A DNA stretch of 35,886 nucleotides from Rhodospirillaceae bacterium (GTDB lineage: Bacteria > Pseudomonadota > Alphaproteobacteria > TMED109). Position numbers and translations under genes: made by a program. The DNA lies in NCBI GenBank assembly GCA_902571315.1, contig CACGBM010000006.1:1-35886 (forward strand), written 5' to 3'. Below are positions 8,323-17,147 of the stretch, piece after piece. The number at the start of each line of letters is the position of its first letter. Within the stretch, counting starts at the first letter, position 1. Under the pieces are notes generated by a model. It made no database searches. It was not told where the DNA came from and saw nothing but the letters and a program-made list of their open reading frames with translations.

Positions 8323-8790
8323 TTGAACTATATTACAAACCTTTTATTAATAATGTTTTTTAATTTTATAGCTTTGCCTGTATTCACTCTTGAAATGCCT
8401 AAAAATTTAATTATTCAAGTTATTAAAAAAAGTGAAAACGAGGAAGGACTGCTATCAAAAAACTCAGACCTAATCTCTGTGAACTATACAGGGTGGATTT
8501 TTGATAAAAATGTATCTACGAGTAATCATTGTGATGCTAAAGGAAAATTGTTTGATAGTAATATTATTGAAGAATTTAATCATGTAGTGCCATTTGCATT
8601 TTTACTCGGAAAAGGCATAGTAATAAAAGGTTGGGATTTAGGTCTTCAAGATATGAGAGTTAATGAAGAACGGTGTCTAATTATTCCTGCACATCTTGCA
8701 TATGGTAACAGAAGAATTGGAAATATAATAAAACCGAATTCTACTTTAATATTTGAGGTAAAATTATTAAGTATTTTGGAAGTAGAATAA
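8323..8790 (+). CDS. Secreted FKBP-type peptidyl-prolyl isomerase
   Basis: The protein speeds proline isomerisation during folding outside the cytoplasm. A hydrophobic signal sequence covers about residues 1-22 (LLLIMFFNFIALPVFTLE), followed by an FKBP domain: VNYTGWIFD, KLFDSN, VPFAFLLGKGIVIKGWDLGLQDM and IIPAHLAYGNR. The chosen start is TTG at 8323, with AAGGA eight bases upstream; ATG at 8353 would shorten the signal peptide. Two cysteines, one in a short insert after the first strand (NHCDAKG) and one in EERCLIIP, could form a disulfide in the periplasm. It lies 2 bases after the hydrolase gene. Confidence 0.86.
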   Translation: MNYITNLLLIMFFNFIALPVFTLEMPKNLIIQVIKKSENEEGLLSKNSDLISVNYTGWIFDKNVSTSNHCDAKGKLFDSNIIEEFNHVVPFAFLLGKGIVIKGWDLGLQDMRVNEERCLIIPAHLAYGNRRIGNIIKPNSTLIFEVKLLSILEVE

Positions 8791-8804
8791 TTAAGGGAGC
8801 TTAA

Positions 8805-9677
8805 ATGAAACCCATTTTAGGAATTATAGGTGGAAGTGGTCTTTACAATTTGGATGGGCTAAAAAACACAAAGCTTGTAAATATCAAAACACCTTATGGT
8901 GCTACTTCTTCTAAACTTCATGTTTCTAATTATAAAAGTTTAAATCTTGTTTTCTTGCCTAGACACGGTTTGGAACATACCATACCACCCCATAAAATCA
9001 ACTATAGGGCTAATATTTATGCATTAAAAAAATATGGTGTTACTGATATAATTTCAGTCTCTGCAGTAGGTAGTCTTAAAGAAAAACATAAACCAGGAGA
9101 TTTTCTATTACCAGACCAATTTATTGATAGAACCTTTAACAGAGTTACTACTTTTTTTGATGAAGATTGCGTAGCTCACGTTTCGTTAGCAAAACCTACT
9201 TCAGCACAACTATCAAAATTAATTTTTAAATCTTTACCAAAAAATATTAATATTAAACAGAAAGGAACATATGTAGCTATAGAAGGACCACAATTTTCTA
9301 CTTATGCAGAATCTATGCTTTATAAAAGTTGGAATTGTGATATCGTTGGCATGACAAATATGCCAGAAGCTAGATTAGCAAAAGAGGCTGAAATAGGTTA
9401 TATAAGTATTGCAATGGTTACTGATTATGACTGTTGGCATAATAACCATGATGCTGTCACAGTAAATCAAGTAATAGATATTATGAACAAGAATACTAAA
9501 AATGTGAGAGCACTAATTTTATCGGTTTTAGATAATTTAGAAAAAATTAAAAAGTGGAATTGGGCTGATAAAGTTTATTCGTGTTTAAACGAAGCAATTA
9601 TAACTAAAAAAGAAGCTATTAGTGCCAAGACATTAAAAAAGCTTAGACCTATCTTAAAAAGAAGGTATTCTCTCTAA
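8805..9677 (+). CDS. mtnP: S-methyl-5'-thioadenosine phosphorylase
   Basis: MtnP splits methylthioadenosine, the by-product of polyamine and related synthesis, into adenine and methylthioribose 1-phosphate for methionine salvage. The 290-residue protein is a purine nucleoside phosphorylase fold: IGGSGLYN, PRHGLEHTIPPHKINYRANI, SVSAVGSL, EGPQFSTYAES and MTNMPEARLAKEAEIGY. DYDCW near residue 210 is the MTA-type aspartate region. GGGAGC seven bases ahead supports the ATG. It ends exactly where petC ends on the other strand (TAA at 9675-9677, petC stop at 9678-9680). Adjacency to petABC is common in alphaproteobacteria. Confidence 0.93.
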   Translation: MKPILGIIGGSGLYNLDGLKNTKLVNIKTPYGATSSKLHVSNYKSLNLVFLPRHGLEHTIPPHKINYRANIYALKKYGVTDIISVSAVGSLKEKHKPGDFLLPDQFIDRTFNRVTTFFDEDCVAHVSLAKPTSAQLSKLIFKSLPKNINIKQKGTYVAIEGPQFSTYAESMLYKSWNCDIVGMTNMPEARLAKEAEIGYISIAMVTDYDCWHNNHDAVTVNQVIDIMNKNTKNVRALILSVLDNLEKIKKWNWADKVYSCLNEAIITKKEAISAKTLKKLRPILKRRYSL

Positions 9678-10430
9678 CTAATTTTTTAGCTCACTCCAAA
9701 TTTTTCTATAAGATAAATAAAATACTATTGTCATTATAAATAGAAAAAAAATAACTTTTAAACCTGCAGCTCTTCTATTCTCAAGATCCGGCATAGACGT
9801 CCAAGTTAAAAATGTAACTAAATCATTAACTTCTTGCTCTAAAGAAGCTTTAGTACCATCTTTATATTCAACATCATCTCCATATAGAGGTTGTGGCATA
9901 GCTATAACATTGCCTGCCATGTACTTGTTATAATAACCTTCACCAACGTCAAACCCCTCAGGAGCATCAGTATAGCCTAATAAAAGAGATCTAACATAGT
10001 TAGCTCCGTCTTTTCTTGCTTTAACCATTAAACTTAAGTCTGGAGGATAAGCACCGTTGTTTGCTGCTTTAGCAGCATTATAATTTTCATATGGCTCAAC
10101 AAAGTAATCTGAAAAGATTGCATTTCTTTTTAAAATTTCACCTTCATCATTAGGTAGATCATTTAACTGAAATTGTGCAGCTATTCTATTTATTTGATCC
10201 TTATTATATCCTAAACCTTCTAAACTTCTGTAGGCAACATGTTTTAAACCATGACAGCTAGCACATACTTCTACATAGACTTGGAGACCTCTCTGGGCAC
10301 TATTCTTATCAATTTTACCAAGTGGCTTACTAAAACTAAAAGGATACTGCTCTGGCTTCAATGCTTTATCAGCACTGTATGAATTAAATATAAGTGAAAC
10401 TAAAAAGATTGCTATAGTTAAGATATGCAT
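9678..10430 (-). CDS. petC: Cytochrome c1 of the bc1 complex
   Basis: Cytochrome c1 passes electrons from the Rieske centre to soluble or membrane cytochrome c. The 250-residue precursor has a signal peptide to about residue 19 (ending SYS-AD), heme c motif C56-ASC-H60, the MPQPLYGD block holding the probable axial methionine, and one C-terminal membrane helix near 222-242 that anchors it, ending in LSYRKIWSELKN. WTSMPDLENRR just before the anchor is typical. It is the last gene of petABC, 2 bases after petB. The fit to proteobacterial cytochrome c1 is close, with no missing ligand. Confidence 0.95.
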   Translation of the reverse strand: MHILTIAIFLVSLIFNSYSADKALKPEQYPFSFSKPLGKIDKNSAQRGLQVYVEVCASCHGLKHVAYRSLEGLGYNKDQINRIAAQFQLNDLPNDEGEILKRNAIFSDYFVEPYENYNAAKAANNGAYPPDLSLMVKARKDGANYVRSLLLGYTDAPEGFDVGEGYYNKYMAGNVIAMPQPLYGDDVEYKDGTKASLEQEVNDLVTFLTWTSMPDLENRRAAGLKVIFFLFIMTIVFYLSYRKIWSELKN

Positions 10431-10432
10431 AA

Positions 10433-11647
10433 CTACTCAGCTAGAACTGGTTTTCCTATGCTTTCAGGTAAAGGCCTACTTTTTTCAAACTTACCTAGAA
10501 GTGGAAGCAATATTAAAAAATGAACAAAATAATAGCTAGTAGCTATTCTACTAATAATTATATAAATACCTTCTGCAGGCTTGCTGCCGACCCAGCCTAA
10601 AATTATTGTATCTAACAAAAATATCCAAAATAATATCTTATAGATAGGTCTAAATGTGGCTGATCTAACCTTACTAGTATCTAGCCATGGTAATAAAAAA
10701 AGTACAAAAATAGCACTAAACATAGCAATAACCCCACCTAATTTGTCAGGAATTGCTCTTAATATTGCGTAAAAAGGAAGAAAGTACCATTCTGGAACTA
10801 TATGTGCCGGTGTTTTAAGTGGATCCGCAGGAATATAGTTATCAGGGTGTCCTAAAAAGTCAGGAGCAAAAAATACTACAGCGAAAAATATAGTTAAAGC
10901 AAAACTTAAACCAAATAAATCTTTTATAGTATAGAATGGATGAAAAGGGATAGAGTCTTGTGGTCCTTTTTTATCAATTCCTAGAGGATTGTTTGAACCA
11001 TGCGTATGCAAAGCAACAATGTGCAATATCACAACACCAACTATTAAAAATGGTAATAAAAAATGTAATGTATAAAACCTACTTAATGTTGGATTATCAA
11101 CAGAATAACCTCCCCATAACCATTGAGTAATATTATCACCAATTAATGGAATAGCTGAAAATAGGTTGGTTATAACAGTAGCTCCCCAGAAAGACATTTG
11201 TCCCCATGGCAATACATATCCCATGAAAGCGGTTGCCATCATTAAAAGCAAAATAATTATTCCTAACCACCACAATAATTCTCTGGGTGCTTTGTAGGAA
11301 CCATAATATAATCCCCTAAATATATGAATATAGACCACTATGAAAAAAAATGATGCTCCATTCATATGAATATATCTAATAAGCCAGCCATGATTTACGT
11401 TTCTCATTATATGCTCTATAGAATTAAAAGCATGATCTACATGAGCTGTGTAATGCATTGATAATATAACACCAGTAATAATTTGTACTAGCAAGAAGAA
11501 ACCAGCAAGAGATCCGAAATTCCACCAATAATTTAAATTTCTTGGAGTTGGATAATCAACAGCTGAGTGTTTTAAAAAAGATATTACAGGCAACCTGTAA
11601 TCAATCCAATTTAAAATTCCTCTTTCATTTTTTTTCAAATTAGACAT
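10433..11647 (-). CDS. petB: Cytochrome b of the bc1 complex
   Basis: This is the quinol-oxidising and quinone-reducing membrane subunit. It is 404 residues with eight predicted helices, the undivided cytochrome b of bc1 rather than split b6/subunit IV. The two heme b ligand pairs are H94/H108 and H195/H209. PEWY at 285-288 marks the Qo site, and [16 protein letters not shown] the cd region. It lies 4 bases downstream of petA and 2 upstream of petC. With petA and petC it makes a complete three-subunit bacterial complex. Confidence 0.97.
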   Translation of the reverse strand: MSNLKKNERGILNWIDYRLPVISFLKHSAVDYPTPRNLNYWWNFGSLAGFFLLVQIITGVILSMHYTAHVDHAFNSIEHIMRNVNHGWLIRYIHMNGASFFFIVVYIHIFRGLYYGSYKAPRELLWWLGIIILLLMMATAFMGYVLPWGQMSFWGATVITNLFSAIPLIGDNITQWLWGGYSVDNPTLSRFYTLHFLLPFLIVGVVILHIVALHTHGSNNPLGIDKKGPQDSIPFHPFYTIKDLFGLSFALTIFFAVVFFAPDFLGHPDNYIPADPLKTPAHIVPEWYFLPFYAILRAIPDKLGGVIAMFSAIFVLFLLPWLDTSKVRSATFRPIYKILFWIFLLDTIILGWVGSKPAEGIYIIISRIATSYYFVHFLILLPLLGKFEKSRPLPESIGKPVLAE

Positions 11648-11651
11648 GAAC

Positions 11652-12173
11652 TTATCCTACCAATATTGTATTTTCGTCTTTAAAAGTGTATGGAGGTATT
11701 TCTAGATTTTTAGGTGCAGGTCCTTTTCTAATTCTTCCTGAAGTATCATAATGAGAACCGTGGCAAGGACAAAACCAACCTTGGAAATCTCCTTTGTCTG
11801 AGGCGGGGACGCATCCTAAGTGAGTACAAACTCCAATTAAAACTAAATATTTAGGATTTTTTACTCGTTCCTCATCATTTTCAGGATGAGGCAGTTGGTT
11901 TATATCAACATTATTAGCATCATTTATTTCCTTTTGACTTCTGTGTTTTATAAACAAGGGTTTACCACGCCACAGTACAGTTTTACTTTGTCCCTCTACT
12001 AACTCCGATATGTCAACTTCAATAGTAGCTAAAGCTTCTACATCTTTAGAGGGGTTCATTTGGTCTATTAAAGGCCAACCTGCAGCTGAAACCGCTACAA
12101 TTCCCATTGCACCAGAGGCCTGATGTATAAATGACCTTCTAGATTTTTTTTTACTTTTTATATTTTCAGACAT
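11652..12173 (-). CDS. petA: Rieske iron-sulfur subunit of the bc1 complex
   Basis: The Rieske protein carries electrons from quinol to cytochrome c1. From the ATG at 12171-12173 it is 173 residues: a short basic N-terminus with a twin-arginine-like SRRSFIH motif (11-17), one membrane segment at about 20-34, then the Rieske domain. Cluster ligands are C116 and H118 (CTHLGC) with C135 and H138 (CPCHGSH); C121 and C137 can form the stabilising disulfide. A frame extension to 12239 would add 22 hydrophobic residues ahead of the Tat motif, which does not fit the family, so I reject it. It is the first gene of petABC. Confidence 0.94.
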   Translation of the reverse strand: MSENIKSKKKSRRSFIHQASGAMGIVAVSAAGWPLIDQMNPSKDVEALATIEVDISELVEGQSKTVLWRGKPLFIKHRSQKEINDANNVDINQLPHPENDEERVKNPKYLVLIGVCTHLGCVPASDKGDFQGWFCPCHGSHYDTSGRIRKGPAPKNLEIPPYTFKDENTILVG

Positions 12174-12248
12174 ATGTTTTATTATTATATACATATATAT
12201 TAATATTGTTCTATATGTAAAGGGCTGATTATTATTCAAATAAATTTA
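12174..12248. promoter_or_regulatory. Divergent promoter region between petABC and hemF
   Basis: This 75-base AT-rich spacer separates the petA and hemF starts. For hemF, TTGTTC at 12206-12211 is followed after 18 bases by TATTAT at 12230-12235, a reasonable sigma-70 match. For petA the reverse strand has TTTACA followed by TATA-rich sequence (TATATG after 18 bases), less convincing. No clear operator or FNR box is seen. Confidence 0.35.
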
Positions 12249-13145
12249 ATGAAAAAATATACCTATAAAACTTTACCTGATTTACTTCTTGAGGAAGATT
12301 GGCAAATTAAAGCAGCAAATGTTGAAAATCATTTCAAAAAAATTAGAAATCAAATATGTAATACATTTCAAGCATTAGAAAAACAATTTTGTTCTGAAAA
12401 AAATTTAAAGATTAACAAGTTTAAAAAAAAAATGTGGCATAGAGACATCAACAATAATGAGTTTGGAGGTGGTACTAGTACTATATTAAAAGGAAATTTA
12501 TTCGAAAAAGTTGGAGTTAATATTTCTACTGTAAGTGGCTTATTTCCAGATGATTTTAAAGATAAGATAAAAGGTGCCGTTGACGATCCAAGATTTTTTG
12601 CTACTGGTATTTCTGTGGTAGCACATATGTTTTCTCCCTTTATTCCAGCTGCTCACTTCAACTCTAGATTTATAGTAACCAAAGATGCTTGGTTTGGAGG
12701 AGGATGTGATTTAACACCCACTTATGATGAAAAAAAAATTAAAAATCAATTTCATAAATCATTAAAAAGCTTCTGTGATAAATATGATAAAAATTATTAC
12801 AAAAATTACAGTAAATGGTGTTCAGAATATTTTTTTTTAAAACATAGAAAAGAAGAAAGAGGAATTGGAGGTATTTTTTTTGATTATTTAGATGCAAAAA
12901 ATGTAAATAATTACAACTTTACTGCGGAGACTGGAAGTTTTTTTTGTTCTTTCTTTCAAGATATTATTAAAAAAAACCAGAATAAACCCTGGACTTCAAT
13001 ACACAGAGAAAAATTGCTAAAAAAAAGAAGCAGATATGTTGAGTTTAACTTATTATATGATAAGGGAACAACTTTTGGCTTGAAAACTAACGGAAATACT
13101 GAAGCCATTTTAATGTCTATGCCTCCAATAGCCTCTTGGAATTAA
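12249..13145 (+). CDS. hemF: Oxygen-dependent coproporphyrinogen III oxidase
   Basis: HemF oxidatively decarboxylates coproporphyrinogen III to protoporphyrinogen IX in heme synthesis, using O2. The 298-residue protein has the family blocks EFGGGTSTILKG, NISTVSGLF, FFATGISVVAHMFSPFIPAAHFNSRF, the GGGCDLTPTY metal/substrate region, HRKEERGIGGIFFDYL and a C-terminal RYVEFNLLYDKGTTFGLKTNG with SMPP. Being next to petABC ties heme supply to bc1 assembly. There is no visible ribosome site. Its TAA stop overlaps the stop of the convergent cca gene: TTAA at 13142-13145 ends both. Confidence 0.95.
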   Translation: MKKYTYKTLPDLLLEEDWQIKAANVENHFKKIRNQICNTFQALEKQFCSEKNLKINKFKKKMWHRDINNNEFGGGTSTILKGNLFEKVGVNISTVSGLFPDDFKDKIKGAVDDPRFFATGISVVAHMFSPFIPAAHFNSRFIVTKDAWFGGGCDLTPTYDEKKIKNQFHKSLKSFCDKYDKNYYKNYSKWCSEYFFLKHRKEERGIGGIFFDYLDAKNVNNYNFTAETGSFFCSFFQDIIKKNQNKPWTSIHREKLLKKRSRYVEFNLLYDKGTTFGLKTNGNTEAILMSMPPIASWN

Positions 13146-14338
13146 ATACTTTTTAATTTTTTGATGCATTCCTTTCTCATTGGTAAAAAATTATTTTTAA
13201 TCCACCACTTTTCTATCTTGACTATAATGATACCTACCTCTTTTCCTCTTATTTTTTTATACTTAATTACATCTTCGCCATTTAGAGGTAACTTAGGAAC
13301 TCTCCAAGTGTTTAAAATATTTAAAATGTTATTATTAACATTTTTTTTATTTATAAATTGATTTAATTTGTAATTTATCAGTACAACTTCTTTACCATAA
13401 TAATACTTATTAACTTTTGCTTCATTTTCTGAATTTATTAAACTTTTAATAGCAAAAATATTTTTTAATTTTATTAAATTTTTTTTACCTATTTTTAAAT
13501 TCTTGTTGAGATCTAGTATGTTGATTTTAGCTTTTTTTACTAAATACGCAATTCTGATAATTAATTCTTTAGGTAATTTACTTAATGAATTTATGCTTTT
13601 AAGACTTATTTTTTGCAAACCATTTATCAAGATATTTAATAAGTTATTACTTTTTAAAATTAATAATACAAAACTTACATGCTCGGACAGTAATAATTTA
13701 CAAAATTCAAGATGAACTCTCTCTTTAGATAACGTTTTTATTTTTGAAAAGTTTTCTAAACAAATATTAAGAGACCTTAAATGAAGTTGCGACTTATTAC
13801 TGGTATAAGTTCCAACAAATCTAAAATATCTGAGTATTCTCAAATTGTCTTCCTCTATTCTATTTAATGGATTACCTATAAATTTTATTGTATTTTTTTC
13901 TAAATCTTTAACTCCATTGAAAGGATCAAATAGATTTCCCTCCAAATCAGAATAAATTGAATTTATTGTAAAATCTCTTCTCTTTGCATCTTCACTAAAA
14001 CTATTTATAAATTTTACCTCAGCTTTTCTGCCAAAAGTCTTAATATCTTTTCTTGCACTAGTAATTTCTACAACAAAGTCTTTTGTAAAAATACTAACAG
14101 TTCCATGATTTTTTGATTTATCTGTAAATTTAATATTATTTATTTCTAATTGTCTTTTTACTAAATCTGGTTTTATGTTGATAGCAAAATCTAAATCATT
14201 AGTTGTCTGATTTTTTAGACTTACTCTAACCGCTCCTCCTACTAATTTTATATTTTTTTTTCCAAAGATATTAAATAATTTCAATACTAATTTATTTTTT
14301 TTCCAAAAAGGTACAATTTTTATTTTATTTTTTATCAA
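13142..14338 (-). CDS. cca: CCA tRNA nucleotidyltransferase / poly(A) polymerase family protein
   Basis: The enzyme adds or repairs the 3' CCA of tRNAs. At 398 residues it is a class II polymerase-beta-type nucleotidyltransferase: LVGGAVRVSL (about 33-42), the catalytic DLDFAI aspartates, RRDFTINSIYSDLEGNLFDPFNGVKDL, and the EEDNLRILRYFRFVG block that selects nucleotides. The C-terminal half is helical and lysine-rich. In alphaproteobacteria this clade is CCA-adding, but a poly(A) polymerase role cannot be excluded from sequence. It follows the DUF6111 gene with a 14-base overlap and is convergent with hemF. Confidence 0.9.
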   Translation of the reverse strand: MIKNKIKIVPFWKKNKLVLKLFNIFGKKNIKLVGGAVRVSLKNQTTNDLDFAINIKPDLVKRQLEINNIKFTDKSKNHGTVSIFTKDFVVEITSARKDIKTFGRKAEVKFINSFSEDAKRRDFTINSIYSDLEGNLFDPFNGVKDLEKNTIKFIGNPLNRIEEDNLRILRYFRFVGTYTSNKSQLHLRSLNICLENFSKIKTLSKERVHLEFCKLLLSEHVSFVLLILKSNNLLNILINGLQKISLKSINSLSKLPKELIIRIAYLVKKAKINILDLNKNLKIGKKNLIKLKNIFAIKSLINSENEAKVNKYYYGKEVVLINYKLNQFINKKNVNNNILNILNTWRVPKLPLNGEDVIKYKKIRGKEVGIIIVKIEKWWIKNNFLPMRKECIKKLKSI

Positions 14339-14576
14339 ACTCGACCTTACCGGGAATTAAATGTTTTCCATCATATTTGGCTGGTGTATATGTACCTTGG
14401 GATTCAATATTATTTAAAAACCGAATTGATATAAAAAACAACAATGTAATCGACACTAATATTGAGATCATTAACGGCCTAGGCATTCTATTAAAGAAAG
14501 TTAGATTATTAATTCTATAAATTACTAATGATGTTAAAATTAGTATTACTATAAATAATATTATAATTTTTATCAT
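14325..14576 (-). CDS. DUF6111-like small membrane protein
   Basis: This 83-residue protein has two hydrophobic helices (about 2-19 and 34-54), a short positively charged loop (NRMPRP) between them, and a polar C-terminus with TYTPAKYDGKHLIPGKVEF. That tail resembles the Y-x-P-A-x-x-x-x-G-x-x-x-P-G signature I associate with alphaproteobacterial DUF6111. Function is unknown. It is sandwiched between the NUDIX and cca genes, starting within an ATGA overlap with the first and running 14 bases into the second, so the three must be translated together. Confidence 0.78.
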   Translation of the reverse strand: MIKIIILFIVILILTSLVIYRINNLTFFNRMPRPLMISILVSITLLFFISIRFLNNIESQGTYTPAKYDGKHLIPGKVEFDKK

Positions 14577-15214
14577 ACTTTATTTTTTAACAAATTTATT
14601 AAGTCTAATAATATTTTTGCCGTTGCTCCCCAAATTTTATTTCTTTTCCAATAAATATTTAAATAGTATTTATTTTTATCCTTATTTGTATAAACTTTTG
14701 TAAACGATCTATCTGATAATAAGTAATTAATAGGAAAATGTAAAATTGAAGTTACTTCCTGTCTGTTTATTATAAATTTTTGAGCATCTTCAAGTAAAGC
14801 AACTATAGGTTGAATTAAAAAACCTGACCCCGTTGCATATTTATTAAGTTTACCAAGATAAATAGTTTTATTTTTTTCTAAACCTATTTCCTCTTGTGCT
14901 TCTCTGTAAGCACATTTTTTCAAGTCTCCTTTATCCTTTAAATCTAACTTACCACCAGGAAAACTAATTTGGCCTTTATGATATCTAAGATTCTCTGATC
15001 TTTTTGTTAAAACAATTTTTATAGCACCATCTAAGCCATTAGTCATTAGTAAACATAAAACAGCCGCTTTAGTATAATCTTTATAACCATCTATATTATC
15101 TATTGTATTTTGTGACAGATCATAACACTTTCTATTTTCAAATGTCTCATCTAGTTTTTTTTTAATTTTTAAAATTTCATTCTTATTTAAAATTTTTATT
15201 TTGTTATTAATCAT
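14573..15214 (-). CDS. NUDIX hydrolase, coenzyme A pyrophosphatase type
   Basis: This 213-residue protein is probably a CoA diphosphatase (NudL/YeaB/PCD1 type) that splits CoA or oxidised CoA into 4'-phosphopantetheine and adenosine 3',5'-bisphosphate. The NUDIX region reads ISFPGGKLDLKDKGD followed by REAQEEIGL, the catalytic E residues being present although the upstream E of the canonical motif is an aspartate. The N-x-x-Y-H-K-G-Q-I-S run (LRYHKGQISFPGG) is the CoA-specific NuCoA-type signature. Its TGA stop overlaps the DUF6111 start. The first 30 residues are variable and the start is not certain. Confidence 0.86.
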   Translation of the reverse strand: MINNKIKILNKNEILKIKKKLDETFENRKCYDLSQNTIDNIDGYKDYTKAAVLCLLMTNGLDGAIKIVLTKRSENLRYHKGQISFPGGKLDLKDKGDLKKCAYREAQEEIGLEKNKTIYLGKLNKYATGSGFLIQPIVALLEDAQKFIINRQEVTSILHFPINYLLSDRSFTKVYTNKDKNKYYLNIYWKRNKIWGATAKILLDLINLLKNKV

Positions 15215-15270
15215 GTAAACGTTATATTATTAAATTAAAAATCTTACATTAAATAAATTGGTGAGGACAA
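15215..15270. promoter_or_regulatory. Divergent control region between NUDIX and MoxR operons
   Basis: This 56-base AT-rich spacer separates two divergent operons. GGTGAGG is a clear ribosome site seven bases before the MoxR ATG. No pair of -35 and -10 boxes stands out on either strand, though promoters must be near here. Confidence 0.3.
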
Positions 15271-16275
15271 ATGGAGCAACCATCTTTAAAAAATATAGAA
15301 GAAACAAAAAAAAATTTTACTTTAGCTAATAAAAAACTTTCTTCTGTAAAAAGTGAAATTAATACTTTAGTTTATGGTCAAAATCTGGTTATAGAACAAA
15401 TTCTTATTAGCATCTTATCTGAAGGTCATGCACTAATCGTTGGTCTTCCTGGTTTAGCTAAAACCAGAATAGTAAGATTTTTATCTATTATACTTGGCTT
15501 TGAAACGAAAAGAGTACAATTCACTCCTGATTTAATGCCAGCTGATATTTTAGGCTCAGAAATTTTAGAAGAAGATACAAAATCAGGAAAAGACTTCAGA
15601 TTCATTGAGGGACCTATTTTTAGTCAATTATTATTGGCTGATGAAATAAATAGAGCTAGCCCTCGTACCCAATCAGCGTTATTACAAGCAATGCAAGAGA
15701 AAAAAGTTACCATTACTGGTAATAACTATGAACTTCCTAAACCTTTTCATGTTCTTGCTACTCAAAATCCTATTGATCAAGAGGGTACTTACCCTCTTCC
15801 CGAAGCTCAATTAGATAGATTTCTTATGAATATTAAAATATCTTATCCAGACCTAAATGCAGAACGAAAAATTCTTAATTTATCAAATGAGAAAAGTGAT
15901 ACTTTACCAAAAAATATATTATCTTCTAAGGAACTATTGCATATACAATCATTTATAAAGGATATGCCAGTAGGAGAAAGCGTTGTTCAATACATTCTAA
16001 ATATTATTAAACATAGTAGACCTGAAACAAGTGAAATAAAATCAGTAAAAGAGAACATATTGTGGGGGCCTAGTCCAAGAGCTAGTTTGGCTTTAATGAC
16101 TACTTGCAGAGCAAAAGCATTCCTAGAAAATAGATATTCCCCTTCAATTTTCGATGTGCAATCTTTAATAAAACCTATTTTAAGTCACAGACTAAAGTTG
16201 AATATTTCAGCTAAAGCAGAAAATTTAAGTGTTGAAGAAATATTAGATGATGTGATTGCTAATATCAAAAATTAA
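15271..16275 (+). CDS. MoxR-family AAA+ ATPase
   Basis: MoxR ATPases act as chaperones for VWA-domain partners and help metal insertion or complex maturation in other systems. The 334-residue protein has Walker A GLPGLAKTR at 58-66, Walker B LLLADEINRA with sensor-type ASPRTQSALLQAMQE, a second conserved block FHVLATQNPIDQEGTYPLPEAQLDRF, and a C-terminal lid with GPSPRASLAL. These are the strong marks of the MRP/MoxR subgroup. It heads the operon with DUF58 and two large membrane proteins; the DUF58 start lies 1 base after its stop. Nothing is truncated. Confidence 0.95.
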   Translation: MEQPSLKNIEETKKNFTLANKKLSSVKSEINTLVYGQNLVIEQILISILSEGHALIVGLPGLAKTRIVRFLSIILGFETKRVQFTPDLMPADILGSEILEEDTKSGKDFRFIEGPIFSQLLLADEINRASPRTQSALLQAMQEKKVTITGNNYELPKPFHVLATQNPIDQEGTYPLPEAQLDRFLMNIKISYPDLNAERKILNLSNEKSDTLPKNILSSKELLHIQSFIKDMPVGESVVQYILNIIKHSRPETSEIKSVKENILWGPSPRASLALMTTCRAKAFLENRYSPSIFDVQSLIKPILSHRLKLNISAKAENLSVEEILDDVIANIKN

Positions 16276-16276
16276 A

Positions 16277-17146
16277 ATGATAAAAATATCAGATTTATTT
16301 AAGACATCTGATGAGCACGCTAGTTTGCTCCCAAAGATTGTATTTGACTCTGAAGTCCTGTCTAGAAATATTATTGAAGGCTTGCATGCGTCAAGATTTT
16401 CAGGCAAAGGTGAGGACTTTTGGCAGTTTAAAGAGTATAGAAGAGGTGATGATATATCATCAATTGACTGGAGAAAAACTGCAGCATCCAGCAAAATTTT
16501 AGTAAAACAAAAAGAAAATGAAACGGCTAAAACAATTTATTTTTATTTTGATAGAACCAAATCAATGTTATTTAAGAGTAAAAATAGTTTGCAAAGCAAA
16601 TATCAGGCTGCAGTATTACTGACACTTACACTCTCAAGAATGTTCTTGAAAAATAGAGAAAATGTATATCACTTTAATAATAAAAACGTGATTAAGTGTT
16701 CTAATGATTTGTCTAGTTTTACTAAAAACTTTTTGTTGAAGGAAAATGATATTTATTATCCTGATAAGTCATTAATGGCAGATAATTCTATATGCTTTAT
16801 AGTTAGCGATTTTTTATATGAATTAAAAACAGTTGAAAGCTTTTTAATTAATTTAAAAAATAAAAATGTAAGTGGATTTTTAATTCAAGTTTTAGATCCC
16901 TTAGAAATTAATTTTAGTGTAAAAGAAAATTTAATATTAAACGACTTAGAGACTAATGCTAAGTTAAGAATTGACGAATCAAAAGAATATAAAGATTTCT
17001 ATGATAAGCGGTTGGATGCCTTACAAAAAGGCCTTAAATCTTTATGCAAAAATTCAAATTGGAGTTATTTATTATATGATACTAATAAAAACATTAAGCC
17101 GGTGTTACTTGAAATCTTTAAAAGTATAACAATAAAAAGGAAATAA
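16277..17146 (+). CDS. DUF58 domain-containing protein with VWA-like fold
   Basis: DUF58 proteins accompany MoxR ATPases in almost all bacteria and are thought to be their VWA-type clients. From ATG at 16277 the protein has 289 residues. The block GEDFWQFKEYRRGDDISSIDWRKTA is diagnostic, followed by the VWA-like strand FYFDRTKSM (D at base 16550), where D-x-T-x-S replaces D-x-S-x-S. No membrane segment is seen. A TTG start at 16256 would extend it into the MoxR gene and is less likely. It is 1 base from the next gene. Confidence 0.9.
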   Translation: MIKISDLFKTSDEHASLLPKIVFDSEVLSRNIIEGLHASRFSGKGEDFWQFKEYRRGDDISSIDWRKTAASSKILVKQKENETAKTIYFYFDRTKSMLFKSKNSLQSKYQAAVLLTLTLSRMFLKNRENVYHFNNKNVIKCSNDLSSFTKNFLLKENDIYYPDKSLMADNSICFIVSDFLYELKTVESFLINLKNKNVSGFLIQVLDPLEINFSVKENLILNDLETNAKLRIDESKEYKDFYDKRLDALQKGLKSLCKNSNWSYLLYDTNKNIKPVLLEIFKSITIKRK

Positions 17147-17147
17147 A

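Noticed and set aside
12181-12205. TA-repeat-like tract in the petA-hemF spacer
   Set aside because: It is a simple low-complexity AT run with no regular unit or copy elsewhere; I kept it only as part of the promoter region.
12174-12239. N-terminal extension of petA by 22 residues
   Set aside because: It puts a hydrophobic stretch before the twin-arginine motif; ATG at 12171-12173 gives the expected Rieske start.
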